Both the position numbers and the translations under genes were made by a program. DNA of 64,000 nucleotides, taken from Burkholderia sp. D-99. Its GTDB lineage: Bacteria; Pseudomonadota; Gammaproteobacteria; Burkholderiales; Burkholderiaceae. The notes beneath the pieces were generated by a model. It saw only the letters and a list, made by a program, of their open reading frames with translations, ran no database searches and was not told the origin of the DNA. This document shows positions 54,148 to 62,281 of the stretch, piece after piece (positions within the stretch are counted from its first letter, which is position 1; the number at the start of each line of letters is the position of its first letter). The stretch covers positions 434,001-498,000 of the forward strand of contig NZ_JAAOXM010000001.1 in assembly GCF_011605345.1 (NCBI RefSeq), written 5' to 3'.

Positions 54148-54780
54148 GTGCCGGCCTTGCCCACCTTGCTTGCTTTCGGACTCGTATCGCTCGGCATGGT
54201 GCTGACGCCCGGGCCGAACATGATCTACTTGGTTTCGCGCTCGATCTGCCAGGGCCGCCGTGCCGGACTGGTGTCGCTCGGCGGCGTCGCGCTCGGGTTC
54301 GTTTTCTACATGGTGTGCGCGGCGCTGGGCATCACCGCGCTCGTGCTGGCCGTGCCGTATGCGTACGACGTGCTGCGCTTTGCCGGTGCGCTTTATCTGG
54401 CGTACCTGGCGTGGCAGGCACTGAAGCCGGGCGGTCGTTCGGCGTTCCAGGTCAGGCAGTTGCCGCACGACAGTCGCGCCAGGCTCTTCACGATGGGCTT
54501 CGTCACGAACCTCGCGAATCCGAAGATCGCGGTGATGTATCTGTCGCTTCTGCCGCAGTTCATTTCGCCGGGGCACGGCAGCGTGCTCGCGCAATCGCTG
54601 GCGCTCGGCTGCGTGCAGATCGCGGTGAGCGTCAGCGTGAACGCGCTGATTGCCTGCATGGCCGGCGCCATCGCGGGCTTTCTGGCGGGGCGGCCGGTCT
54701 GGGCGTCGGCTCAGCGCTGGTTGATGGGCACGGTGCTGGCTGGACTGGCCGTGCGTATCGCACTGGAGTCGCGCAGCTAG
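54148..54780 (+). CDS. LysE/RhtB-family amino-acid exporter
   Basis: A 210-residue, six-helix protein. GTG 54148 has AGGAG at good spacing. Family marks are LVSLGMVLTPGPNMIYLVSR with the TPGPN turn, GRRAGLVSLGGVALGF, and FTMGFVTNLANPKIAVMYLS. It exports amino acids or homoserine-lactone-type compounds by proton antiport. Probably regulated by the LysR protein encoded upstream. Confidence 0.92.
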   Translation: MPALPTLLAFGLVSLGMVLTPGPNMIYLVSRSICQGRRAGLVSLGGVALGFVFYMVCAALGITALVLAVPYAYDVLRFAGALYLAYLAWQALKPGGRSAFQVRQLPHDSRARLFTMGFVTNLANPKIAVMYLSLLPQFISPGHGSVLAQSLALGCVQIAVSVSVNALIACMAGAIAGFLAGRPVWASAQRWLMGTVLAGLAVRIALESRS

Positions 54781-54852
54781 CGCAAGTGGCTGACGGTTTG
54801 CAGGACCACCGGGTGCTTTCGAACTGCATCGTGACGAAAGCACCGGGCATCG

Positions 54853-55797
54853 TCAGCCTTGGCAGTTGCCCTGCGCTTCGTTGCCGACCCGCACGGGTGC
54901 GGCTTTTTTGCTGCGCCGGCCGCGCGTTGCGAGCCAGCACAGGATCGACCCGCCGCATACCATCGATGCGCCTTGCCAGAATTCGATCGACAGCGGCGCA
55001 TGCAGCAGCGTCGCGGCGAGCATGGCGGCGAGTACCGGGGTGAAGTACGACGCGCCGACGATGACCGTCACGTTGCCGTGCATGATGCCGGTGTTCCAGG
55101 CCGCATAGCCGAATCCCAGCGCCGATGCCGCCAGCACGATGTAGATGACCGCATGCAGGCTGAACGTCATGCCGCCGCCGCCTTCGATCGCGAACTTGAT
55201 CCAGAGCGCCAGCGCAACCAGCATGAAGAACGGCGTGACGCCGTTCTTGCCGTCGGCAATGCGCGCCGTCACCATGCAATAGCCGGCCCAGATCAGCGCG
55301 CCGACGAACGCGAGGCCGTAGCTCAGCGGATTGTCCGCGACGTTGTGCAGCATGCCGGCCGGATCGAGCCCCTGGTCGCCGCCAAGCACCCGGCAGATCC
55401 CGAGCATCGACAGCAGGACGCCCGGCACGACCAGCAGGTTGGCGCGCTGCTTGTTGAACACGATCGCCGCGACCAGCGTGAAGCTTGGCCACAGATAGTT
55501 GACCATCGCGACTTCGATCGCCTGCTGGCCGTTGCTTGCGTAGCCGATCGACAGCGACATGCACAGCTCGTACGAGACGAACAGCAGCCCGCCCCAGATC
55601 AGATAGTTTTTCGGGAATTTGCTGAGATCGGGGAAGCCGATCGTAAACAGCAGAAGCACGGATGCCACGGTATAGATCATCGCGGCGCCACCGGTCGCGC
55701 CGAGGCTTTCGCTGACTCCACGAACGAGGGCGACCACGGAGGCCCACAACAACACCGCGCCGAGCCCGGCGAGCGTTGCCTTATTCTTGCGCTTCAT
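54853..55797 (-). CDS. yddG: Aromatic amino acid / paraquat exporter of the DMT superfamily (YddG)
   Basis: A 314-residue, ten-helix EamA-type transporter closely resembling E. coli YddG along its length (KATLAGLGAVLLWASVVALV, LLFVSYELCMSLSIGYA, QQAIEVAMVNYLWPS, LHAPLSIEFWQGASMVCGGS). It exports aromatic amino acids. It converges on the LysE-type gene, whose terminator lies inside the 3' end of this coding region. The start of a dead aldehyde dehydrogenase segment lies directly upstream. Confidence 0.92.
   Translation of the reverse strand: MKRKNKATLAGLGAVLLWASVVALVRGVSESLGATGGAAMIYTVASVLLLFTIGFPDLSKFPKNYLIWGGLLFVSYELCMSLSIGYASNGQQAIEVAMVNYLWPSFTLVAAIVFNKQRANLLVVPGVLLSMLGICRVLGGDQGLDPAGMLHNVADNPLSYGLAFVGALIWAGYCMVTARIADGKNGVTPFFMLVALALWIKFAIEGGGGMTFSLHAVIYIVLAASALGFGYAAWNTGIMHGNVTVIVGASYFTPVLAAMLAATLLHAPLSIEFWQGASMVCGGSILCWLATRGRRSKKAAPVRVGNEAQGNCQG
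54889..54909 (+). terminator. Intrinsic terminator of the LysE-type gene, inside the end of yddG
   Basis: CCGCACGGGTGCGG folds into a 5-bp stem with a 4-base loop, followed by C and six T residues (54904-54909). It lies 108 bases past the LysE stop and within the last codons of the convergent yddG. Confidence 0.65.
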
Positions 55798-55814
55798 GCT
55801 TCCTGCCTGTTTCA

Positions 55815-56225
55815 ACATTCAAATTCGATTTCGGGTGATTCGGTTGCGCCTGCGCGGGCCGCGACGGCAAACGGAATGATCCGGTTGCAGCCGTCACGCT
55901 GGGCGGCGGAAAGCGGCAATGCCATGCAGCCCGCTTGCGCGGGATCCGCGGGTACGTCGATCCGGATGATCTTGATCCCGGGGTACGGGTCGTGCGCGCG
56001 GACCGACTTGTCACGGCCGCCGAACCCGGGGTCCTGGTAGCCGTCGAACGGCGTCGGCACGTCGCCTTCGTCGAAGCCGTTGACGGTCACGACGCCCGCG
56101 CGGCTGTCGCGCGACAGCCGGATCGCACGGTTCAGGGCGCCAGTGTAGACCGAGTCGTTCGCGAGCGCGATCGCATCGCCGATGTCGATGAACGTCGTCA
56201 CCGACAGTACCGGGCCAAAGATCCG
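55815..56225 (-). pseudogene. C-terminal remnant of an aldehyde dehydrogenase gene
   Basis: On the minus strand, RIFGPVLSVTTFIDIGDAIA, ALANDSVYTGALNRAI, and a VNGFDEGDVPTPFDGYQDPG segment followed by GFGGRDKSV are the C-terminal signature of PuuC-type (gamma-glutamyl-gamma-aminobutyraldehyde) dehydrogenases. The N-terminal 370 or so residues, including the NAD site and catalytic Cys, are missing. Upstream the frame dissolves into unrelated sequence, and GIKIIRIDVPADPAQ is followed by a non-homologous tail. Substitutions (PFDGYQDPG for the usual PFGGYKxSG) suggest drift without selection. Confidence 0.8.
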
Positions 56226-56365
56226 CTTGCGGAGCAGCCGGCTGTTCCGGCTCGCGCGGAGAACTCCACGGCCTGGTCGTTCCAGCCGCATGACACGCTG
56301 ATGCTCGGGAATGTGCGTACCTGCATGTATAACTGGCCCGTCGAGCCGACGAAAGGGGCGGCCGG

Positions 56366-56653
56366 TCACGCGTCGTCGATGCGCCATGCTGCGCCGATTC
56401 CCGACAATGCGCGACCGATCGAGTCGAGCATTGCGTCCCGCGTCGGCCCGAGCGTCGTGACAAGGAAGAAACCGTCTTCGTCGGTCGACAAGGAGATCAG
56501 CGGCCATCCGCTTGCGTCTCCACGGACTTCAAGCTGCCGTCGGTCGAGATCGATGTCGATGGCGCCGTGCGCTTGCCGCAACGCGTTCGCGATTGCATCG
56601 AATGCGTCGGCCGACGGGATCGTGTGGATGCGGTATTCGAAACTCATCTTCAT
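56366..56653 (-). CDS. Small hypothetical protein
   Basis: A 95-residue cytosolic protein (start ATG 56653 or 56647). The sequence looks like a compact alpha/beta domain: IPSADAFDAIANALRQAHGA, then WPLISLSTDEDGFFLVTTLG. No family recognised, no clear ribosome binding site. Amino-acid and codon composition support coding. Confidence 0.6.
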   Translation of the reverse strand: MKMSFEYRIHTIPSADAFDAIANALRQAHGAIDIDLDRRQLEVRGDASGWPLISLSTDEDGFFLVTTLGPTRDAMLDSIGRALSGIGAAWRIDDA

Positions 56654-56800
56654 GGGCCGGAGTGCGAGGCGCGCAGTCTAGCGCGTATCGTGGCGCCAGG
56701 CCCTGCAATGGGTGCACAACGGGCGCCCGTGCGCCGTCGCGGTATAGTCACGCAGCCGTCGTCGCATGCATCGAATCCCATCACACCAACCAGAGGATCC

Positions 56801-57193
56801 GTGTTGAATCGCTCAATGCTCGTATTGTCAGCCGCAGCCTTCACGGTACTTGCCGGCGTCGCGCGCGCCGACGTGCCCTACGTCAATGCACTCGAGGTCG
56901 CACGCTGCACGCGGCTCGACTTGCACAACCTGTCATATCCCACCGAATCCCGCCGCGCGGGGCATGCCGGCGATGTGACGGTTGGCGGCGTCGTGGCGCC
57001 GGATGGCGCGCTGTCGGATGTGACGGTGCTGACGAGCAGCGGGCACGCGGAACTCGACGCCGCGGTCACCGAGGCGTTCATGGCCATCCAGTGCGCCCGG
57101 CACGAAGGCGCGCAGCCGATTCGCATCAAGCAGTGGGTCAGGTTCTCGTTGCAGCCAGCCGCCCGTATCGCGCCTTCAGAGAGGGAAGCATGA
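56801..57193 (+). CDS. Secreted TonB C-terminal-domain protein
   Basis: About 130 residues; start GTG 56801 or TTG 56804 (AGAGGA at 56792-56797). A signal peptide (LVLSAAAFTVLAGVARA) replaces the membrane anchor and Pro-rich linker of ordinary TonB. The rest is the TonB-C fold (LSYPTESRRAGHAGDVTVGG, VTVLTSSGHAELDAAVTEAF). It cannot transduce energy by itself, so a binding or accessory role is likely. Its stop overlaps (ATGA) the start of the C39 peptidase gene. Confidence 0.82.
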   Translation: MLNRSMLVLSAAAFTVLAGVARADVPYVNALEVARCTRLDLHNLSYPTESRRAGHAGDVTVGGVVAPDGALSDVTVLTSSGHAELDAAVTEAFMAIQCARHEGAQPIRIKQWVRFSLQPAARIAPSEREA

Positions 57194-57801
57194 AAGCAGT
57201 GCCGTATTTCTCGCAATGGGAATCGACGCATCTGGTTCCGCAGTTCGTGTCCCGCGAACTGCGCTCGGAAGACGATCCGTTGTGGCATCGCTCCGGTGCG
57301 AGCACGCCGGAAGAATATGCGCAGTGGAGCCCGAACATCTGCGGTATCGCGTGCCTGAAGATGTTGCTCGCGTACCGCTCGAACAGGATCGTACCGTTGC
57401 TCGACCTGGTACGCGAAGCCGTCGGGTTCGGCGTCTACCGGCCTGAACTCGGCGACACCGGCAAGCGTCTGCATTACCGGCCTTTCGTGCACTGGGTGCG
57501 TGAGCGGTACGGGATCGACGGCGACGTCGTGGAAGGGATTGATTCGGCCGCGATCGACACGAAGCTGCATGACGGGCACATGCTGATGGCGTCGGTTCAT
57601 CCCGGCATCCGGCACGACGGATTCGAGCCGCCGTCGCGCGGCGGGCATCTGGTGCTCGTGTTCGGCGCGAACCGCGACACCGGTGACTGGGTGTTCCACA
57701 ACCCGTCCGGGTTCGACGTACGCACGCAGCAGAACGTGGCGATGCCGCGCGCGACGTTCGACCGCTATTTCGCGAACCGCGGCATCCTGATTTCCCCATA
57801 A
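57190..57801 (+). CDS. C39-like papain-fold cysteine peptidase
   Basis: A 203-residue protein with no signal peptide visible; starts MKAVPYFSQWESTHLVPQFV. Peptidase_C39_2 pattern: the Cys in WSPNICGIACLKMLLAY, the His in PPSRGGHLVLVFGANR and the Asn in WVFHNPSGF form the expected catalytic set. Ribosome binding site GAGGGA. It is translationally coupled to the TonB-C protein. Related proteins cleave peptides or peptidoglycan stems; the substrate is unknown. Confidence 0.82.
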   Translation: MKAVPYFSQWESTHLVPQFVSRELRSEDDPLWHRSGASTPEEYAQWSPNICGIACLKMLLAYRSNRIVPLLDLVREAVGFGVYRPELGDTGKRLHYRPFVHWVRERYGIDGDVVEGIDSAAIDTKLHDGHMLMASVHPGIRHDGFEPPSRGGHLVLVFGANRDTGDWVFHNPSGFDVRTQQNVAMPRATFDRYFANRGILISP

Positions 57802-57835
57802 CGTTGCGTATGCAACGAGTCGTGCGAATGCGGCA

Positions 57836-57863
57836 TCAGGCGCCCGTCGCAACGGGCGCCTGA
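57836..57863. terminator. Bidirectional terminator-like hairpin
   Basis: Perfect 12-bp stem TCAGGCGCCCGT / ACGGGCGCCTGA with the loop CGCA, between the convergent C39 peptidase and phosphatase genes. No T-run follows on either side. Confidence 0.6.
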
Positions 57864-57867
57864 GCGA

Positions 57868-59553
57868 TCACCGTTCGTTGCGCTTCTTGCTCAGCTCGAT
57901 CGTCTCGAACAGCTCGTAGTCGGCGCTCGGGTGCTGGTCGGCGCCCGGCGCGTGGTAGTAGCGCATCGTGATCGTCGTGTGCCCACCCGGCTTGCCCGGG
58001 TCGTGGTCGAACACGGCGATCCCGTAGCCGGTGCCCGTATCGCGGCGCGCGGACCAGATTGCATCTTCCAGCGCATCGGCCGGCTGGCGCACGAACGTGT
58101 TCGGCGCCGTGCCCGGCACGGGCCGGTTCGGCTTCGTGAACACCTTCGCCTGCGCAAAGCCGGTCGCCGGGTTCTCGCCGTACACGTCGAGCGGCGCGCT
58201 GGTGCCGCCGCCGCCCAGGATCAGGTGGATCGTGCCGTGGCTCGTGTCGAACTTCATGCGGTCCGGGTCGTTCGATCCGACCGGGCGCGGCTGCAGTGTC
58301 TCGACTACTTCACCGGTCGTCGCATCGACGCCCGCGCGGTGATTGCAGCCGCGCACCGGGTAGCTGCGCTCGTAGTCGTGATCGTGGCCGCACAGCACGA
58401 GGTCGACGCCGTAACGGTCGAACAGCGGCAACCACGCCTCGCGGATGCCCTTGTCGGAACCGTTGCCCGTCTTCGACGAACTGAGCGCGTCCTGGTGCAT
58501 CTGCACGACGATCCAGTCGATATCGTCGTCATGCGCGGCATGACGCAGCGTGTGTTCGAGCCAGCGCGTCTGCTCGCCGTTGCTGTAGCCGCGCACGTAG
58601 AACGACGTGCCGGGCTCGATCGGCGGGCGGCCCGTGCTCGCGGCCGGCACGAGCGGCGCGGGGCCGCCGACGAATGCGGCGGCGTCCTGGTACACGACGT
58701 CGTCGGCGTCGAGCGATACGAACAGCACCGAGCTCACGCGGAAGCTGTACCAGCGGCCCTGGAAGCGCGTGCCGTTCTCCGGCAGCGTATAGCGCGCGAG
58801 ATACGAGTCGAGCCCCTGCGGGCCATTGTTGAACTCGATCTCGTGATTGCCGGGGCACGGCATCCACGGACGATTGGCGGCCGACGTCTGGTTGTTGTTG
58901 CCGAAATCGCGCCACACCTCGGGCTGGTGCGCGGGGTTCAGGTTCGCGTAGCAGAGGTCGCCGTTCAGCAGGTGGAACAGCGGCTGGAACTGCTCGACGG
59001 CCTGCACCGCGAAGCGACTCTGCGGTGACGACAGCACCCAGGCGCCGTTCGGCGTCGCGAGATCGCCGTAACTTGTGAAGCGGAACGGCGCGCGGCCGCG
59101 CGGGGCGGTCGAGAAATTCGCGGAGAACGGCTGCGCGGCATTGCTGTCGTTGTCGGCCGTGATCTCGTAGCGGTAACGCGTATTCGGCTTCAGCCCGTGC
59201 ACGCGCGCGTGGTACGCGAACACCGTCTCGCCGTTCAGGCCGTCGGTGTACAGGCGCTGGACGCCGTGCACGGTGCGCGCCGGCTCGCCGTCGGCGACGA
59301 TGCGCGCGCGCGGATTGACGGCCGACGCGAGCGACGCCCACGAGATCACGACTTCCGACGTCGGGTCGTTGCCCCACGTCAGGTGGACCTGCTCGGGTGT
59401 GCCGTCCGGGTTCGACGCGGCGGCCCGGGCTGCCGCGAGGCCACCGGCGGCGGTGGCGAGGCCGGATACGCCGGCGAGTTTCAGGAAGCCGCGGCGCGAG
59501 ACGGACGCGGCCGGCTCGTTCGGCTGGATCGGGGAGTTGTCCTGGTTCGACAT
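57868..59553 (-). CDS. Tat-exported purple-acid-phosphatase-like metallophosphoesterase
   Basis: A 561-residue protein from ATG 59553. Twin-Arg signal SRRGFLKLAGVSGLATAAGG. An N-terminal FN3-like domain (VHLTWGNDPTSEVVISWASL) precedes the metallophosphoesterase domain with metal motifs GDLCYANLN, PCPGNHEIEF, VVQMHQD and LCGHDHDYERSYPV. It would fold with metals in the cytosol and hydrolyse phosphate esters in the periplasm or outside. It stands alone and converges on the C39 gene. Confidence 0.92.
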   Translation of the reverse strand: MSNQDNSPIQPNEPAASVSRRGFLKLAGVSGLATAAGGLAAARAAASNPDGTPEQVHLTWGNDPTSEVVISWASLASAVNPRARIVADGEPARTVHGVQRLYTDGLNGETVFAYHARVHGLKPNTRYRYEITADNDSNAAQPFSANFSTAPRGRAPFRFTSYGDLATPNGAWVLSSPQSRFAVQAVEQFQPLFHLLNGDLCYANLNPAHQPEVWRDFGNNNQTSAANRPWMPCPGNHEIEFNNGPQGLDSYLARYTLPENGTRFQGRWYSFRVSSVLFVSLDADDVVYQDAAAFVGGPAPLVPAASTGRPPIEPGTSFYVRGYSNGEQTRWLEHTLRHAAHDDDIDWIVVQMHQDALSSSKTGNGSDKGIREAWLPLFDRYGVDLVLCGHDHDYERSYPVRGCNHRAGVDATTGEVVETLQPRPVGSNDPDRMKFDTSHGTIHLILGGGGTSAPLDVYGENPATGFAQAKVFTKPNRPVPGTAPNTFVRQPADALEDAIWSARRDTGTGYGIAVFDHDPGKPGGHTTITMRYYHAPGADQHPSADYELFETIELSKKRNER

Positions 59554-59876
59554 GGTCGGTGTTTTCGTTGGTGGAGACGCGAGATGCGGAACCGCCCGGC
59601 CGTGCGCGAGCGTGGCCGGGGCGTGGGCCGGAAACGAGCGGGATCCCGGTGCCGGACATTGTCGGAGGGCAGTTTTGCCGGGTTGTGACAGCACGGCAAC
59701 CCCGCGAGCGCGTCGGCACATGCCCGAGCTTGCGGATCGGGGCATCCGGCCCGCGCCGACGCGAATCCGGTTCGGCCGAAAATATTTTGCCGATATCGCG
59801 ACGGATTCTGTTCGCCCGAGCCGTTTAACGCATGAACGGCCGCTTCCGGTCGATACGCGCTACTTCGGAGTCTTTC
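59554..59876. other. Divergent intergenic region, phosphatase and YXWGXW genes
   Basis: 323 bases without a gene. An AT-rich segment, CGAAAATATTTTGCCG (59777-59792), contains AAAATATTTT, a perfect 10-bp palindrome, and could be part of the promoter for the genes to the right. No other site recognised. Confidence 0.4.
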
Positions 59877-60176
59877 ATGAAGCTTTCCATCCCGTTGCGG
59901 ATTGCCACGGCGTGCGTGGCTGCGCTGGCTGCGTCCGCCGCCTTCGCGCAGGCCGTCATCGTCGCGCCTTACGCGCCGCCGCCGGCTCGCGTCGAAGTGA
60001 TGCCGGCGCCGCGCGCGGGCTACGTGTGGGACCAGGGCCACTGGCACTGGCGCCAGGGCCGCTATGTCTGGATTCCGGGCCACTGGCAAGTGGTTCGCGT
60101 CGGTTATCACTGGGTGCCGGGCCATTGGGCCGCGCGCGGCCCGGCGTGGCGCTGGGTTCCGGGTCACTGGGCCTGA
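59877..60176 (+). CDS. YXWGXW-repeat secreted protein
   Basis: A 99-residue protein with signal peptide (LRIATACVAALAASAAFAQ). The mature part has short aromatic repeats of the form Y/W-x-W-x-x-G-H-W: YVWDQGHWHWRQ, YVWIPGHWQV, YHWVPGHWAA, WRWVPGHWA. The family is exported and probably associates with the envelope; its function is unknown. CGGAG lies at good spacing. A tiny lipoprotein gene follows, and an ECF sigma operon comes next. Confidence 0.9.
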   Translation: MKLSIPLRIATACVAALAASAAFAQAVIVAPYAPPPARVEVMPAPRAGYVWDQGHWHWRQGRYVWIPGHWQVVRVGYHWVPGHWAARGPAWRWVPGHWA

Positions 60177-60246
60177 TGCACATGCCGCCGCACGGCACGC
60201 GGTGCCGACGCGGCGGCGCCTTCCCGCAACGTCATGAGTCGCAGCC

Positions 60247-60360
60247 ATGCCCTTTCGAACCGTGGTGATACTGGCGGCCGCAGCCATCGTGCTGACCGGC
60301 TGTGTCGTGGTGCCGGCGCGCCCGGCCTATTACCGGCCCGCGCCGGTCGTCGTATATTGA
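60247..60360 (+). CDS. Tiny lipoprotein (37 residues)
   Basis: ATG 60247 opens MPFRTVVILAAAAIVLTGC: a signal peptide with lipobox LTGC, then a short tail ending VVPARPAYYRPAPVVVY, rich in Pro, Tyr and Val. Short lipoproteins of this style commonly accompany YXWGXW proteins. The ribosome binding site is weak. Same strand as, and 70 bases after, the YXWGXW gene. Confidence 0.65.
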   Translation: MPFRTVVILAAAAIVLTGCVVVPARPAYYRPAPVVVY

Positions 60361-60417
60361 GCGCGCCGGCCGCCGCTCACGCGACCGGGCGGCCGGCACC
60401 CGATCGACCCGATCGCC

Positions 60418-61182
60418 ATGCGGCCTGAAACGGATACCGATGAAACGGACCTTGCCGAGGCCGTGCGCGATGCGTGCGGCGATCCCGAACCGCCGGTGTG
60501 GCGGGGCCGGGTAATGGCTGGGCGCATGCAAGGAGAGCACGACGATGAGCTTCAGTCTGCCGGCGGGCGCGTCCACGATCGCGCGGCGGCACAGACGCGC
60601 GATGCGCTGGAGCGCCCCGCGTTGAGCGACGGCGATCCGGACGCGGCACTGGTGGCACGGGTCGGCGCGCGCGACGCTTCGGCCGTGCGCGTGCTCGTCG
60701 CGCGCAAGCTGCCGCGGCTGCTCGCGCTCGCGACGCGCATGCTCGGCGACCGCACGGAAGCCGAGGACGTCGCACAGGAGACGTTCTTGCGGATCTGGAA
60801 ACAGGCGCCGGGCTGGCGCGAAGGCGAGGCACGGTTCGACACGTGGCTCCATCGCGTCGTGCTGAATCTGTGCTACGACCGCTTGCGCGGCCGCCGCGAG
60901 GAACCGGTCGACGTGATGCCCGACGTGCCCGATCCGCAACCGGAGCCGGCTACCCGCGCGGAGACCCGCTCGCGCGACGCGCGCGTGCGGCAGGCGCTCG
61001 CGGCATTGCCGGCGCGGCAGCGCGAAGCGCTCGTGCTCCAGTACTATCAGGAAATGTCGAACGTGGAGGCGGCCAACCTGATGGGCATTACCGTCGACGC
61101 GCTGGAAAGCCTGCTCGCGCGCGCGCGGCGAAACTTGCGCGCGCAACTGGCCGGCGACGCACCTAGCGAGGACATCCGATGA
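60418..61182 (+). CDS. ECF RNA polymerase sigma factor
   Basis: Up to 254 residues from ATG 60418; ATG 60514 would give 222 and is closer to the usual length, and neither has a strong ribosome binding site. Region 2: LATRMLGDRTEAEDVAQETF, RIWKQAPGWREGEARFDTWL. Region 4: LPARQREALVLQYYQEMSNV, AANLMGITVDALESLLARAR. First gene of a three-gene operon with ATGA overlaps, followed by a one-helix protein and a metal-sensor-like protein that probably form its regulatory (anti-sigma) partners. Confidence 0.9.
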   Translation: MRPETDTDETDLAEAVRDACGDPEPPVWRGRVMAGRMQGEHDDELQSAGGRVHDRAAAQTRDALERPALSDGDPDAALVARVGARDASAVRVLVARKLPRLLALATRMLGDRTEAEDVAQETFLRIWKQAPGWREGEARFDTWLHRVVLNLCYDRLRGRREEPVDVMPDVPDPQPEPATRAETRSRDARVRQALAALPARQREALVLQYYQEMSNVEAANLMGITVDALESLLARARRNLRAQLAGDAPSEDIR

Positions 61183-61595
61183 CACCCGAACGATTTCGTA
61201 CCATCGTCGCCGCGTACGGCTCGGATGCGCGGCGCTGGCCGGACGGCGAGCGCGCGGCCGCCGAGGCATGGGCGCGCGCACATCCGGGCGACGCATTGGC
61301 GGCGCTGGACGATGCCGCCGAACTCGACGCGTGGCTCGCCAACGATACGGTCGCACCGCCCGCGCCGGCACTCGTCGAGCGTATCGTCGCGACGGCGCCC
61401 GTACCGCGGCGCGTGCGGCGGCGGGGCGCCGTGTGGTGGTCGGGCGCGGCATTCGCGGGCGTGGGCCTGGCCGGCGCGCTCGCGGGCGCGGTGGCCGTGT
61501 CGATGCTGATGCTCGGAAGCGTGCCGCCTTCGCATGAGCCGGGCTATCTGACAACGACGTTCGGCGGACCGAGCGTGGACTGGAGTGATGAATGA
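61179..61595 (+). CDS. Single-span membrane protein, probable anti-sigma partner
   Basis: A 138-residue protein. Its ATG overlaps the sigma gene stop by four bases. A cytosolic, acidic N-terminal half (FRTIVAAYGSDARRWPDGER, AELDAWLAND) precedes one membrane helix at about residues 90-112 (GAAFAGVGLAGALAGAVAVS) and a short external tail. Position and topology fit an anti-sigma factor, though no named anti-sigma domain is recognised. The stop overlaps the start of the next gene. Confidence 0.75.
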   Translation: MTPERFRTIVAAYGSDARRWPDGERAAAEAWARAHPGDALAALDDAAELDAWLANDTVAPPAPALVERIVATAPVPRRVRRRGAVWWSGAAFAGVGLAGALAGAVAVSMLMLGSVPPSHEPGYLTTTFGGPSVDWSDE

Positions 61596-62095
61596 GTGAG
61601 CGTGGCTGGAAATTCGTACTTGTCGGTTCGGTCGTGCTGAACGTATTCATGCTCGGCGCGATCGGCGGCGGCGCGTATCAGTGGTTCTCGACGCATCGCG
61701 ACCTGCGGGCCGCGGGCGCACCTGCGTCGCGCACCGCGTTGCGTTTCGCCGCGGACGAATTGCCGGACACGCGCCAGCAGGAATTCGCCGCCGCGCTGAA
61801 GGCGGCACGCAAGGACGGTCGCGATTTCGCGCGGGAAGGGCGCGACGACCGGATCACCGTGCTGGACCTGCTCGCCGCGCCGCAACTCGATCGCGCGGCG
61901 ATCGACGCCGCGCTCGACCGCACGCGTGCGGCCGATACCGCGCTGCGTGTGCAGGTCGAGCGCAGCGTCGTCGATTTCGCGGCGACGCTGACGCCGGACG
62001 AGCGCGCGAAGTTCGTCGACGGGTTGCGGCGTAGCGGAAACTGGCGGCTGCCGCCGAAGTTGCAGAAGAAGCAGGGCGAGGCGGGGAGTCAGTAA
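61592..62095 (+). CDS. Periplasmic heavy-metal-sensor-like protein (CnrX/Spy-like)
   Basis: A 167-residue protein anchored by one N-terminal helix (FVLVGSVVLNVFMLGAIGGG). The periplasmic part is all helical with the pattern of the metal-resistance/CpxP-Spy group (AADELPDTRQQEFAAALKAA, DFAATLTPDERAKFVDGLRR). In related operons such a protein senses metals or misfolded proteins and, with the anti-sigma protein, sets sigma activity. The metal ligands (His/Met) of CnrX are not evident, so the signal may not be a metal. Confidence 0.8.
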   Translation: MSERGWKFVLVGSVVLNVFMLGAIGGGAYQWFSTHRDLRAAGAPASRTALRFAADELPDTRQQEFAAALKAARKDGRDFAREGRDDRITVLDLLAAPQLDRAAIDAALDRTRAADTALRVQVERSVVDFAATLTPDERAKFVDGLRRSGNWRLPPKLQKKQGEAGSQ

Positions 62096-62207
62096 GGAAA
62101 CGCCGCGCGGGCGATGTGCGGCGGCGGGCCTTTTCAGCGATGCGTAACGTGTACGCGGAAGGCCGATCGGTAATGCATTCAGGCACGCTTCAGTGAGGAA
62201 TAGCAAG

Positions 62208-62261
62208 GCGACCGCAACCGCAACCACAACCGCGACTGCGACCGCAACCGCAACCGCAACC
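62208..62261. repeat. Hexanucleotide tandem repeat (9 units of GCRACC type)
   Basis: Nine 6-base units in a row: GCGACC, GCAACC, GCAACC, ACAACC, GCGACT, GCGACC, GCAACC, GCAACC, GCAACC. It lies between the sensor gene and the convergent hydrolase gene, outside any convincing reading frame (on the minus strand it would encode Val-Ala repeats). Length variation among strains is likely. Confidence 0.9.
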
Positions 62262-62281
62262 ACGTTACACGGCGGCTACGC

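Noticed and set aside
56226..56365. Plus-strand stretch AENSTAWSFQPHDTLMLGNV beside the aldehyde dehydrogenase remnant
   Set aside because: It looks somewhat protein-like, but no start, ribosome site or family was recognised, and it overlaps the remnant on the other strand.
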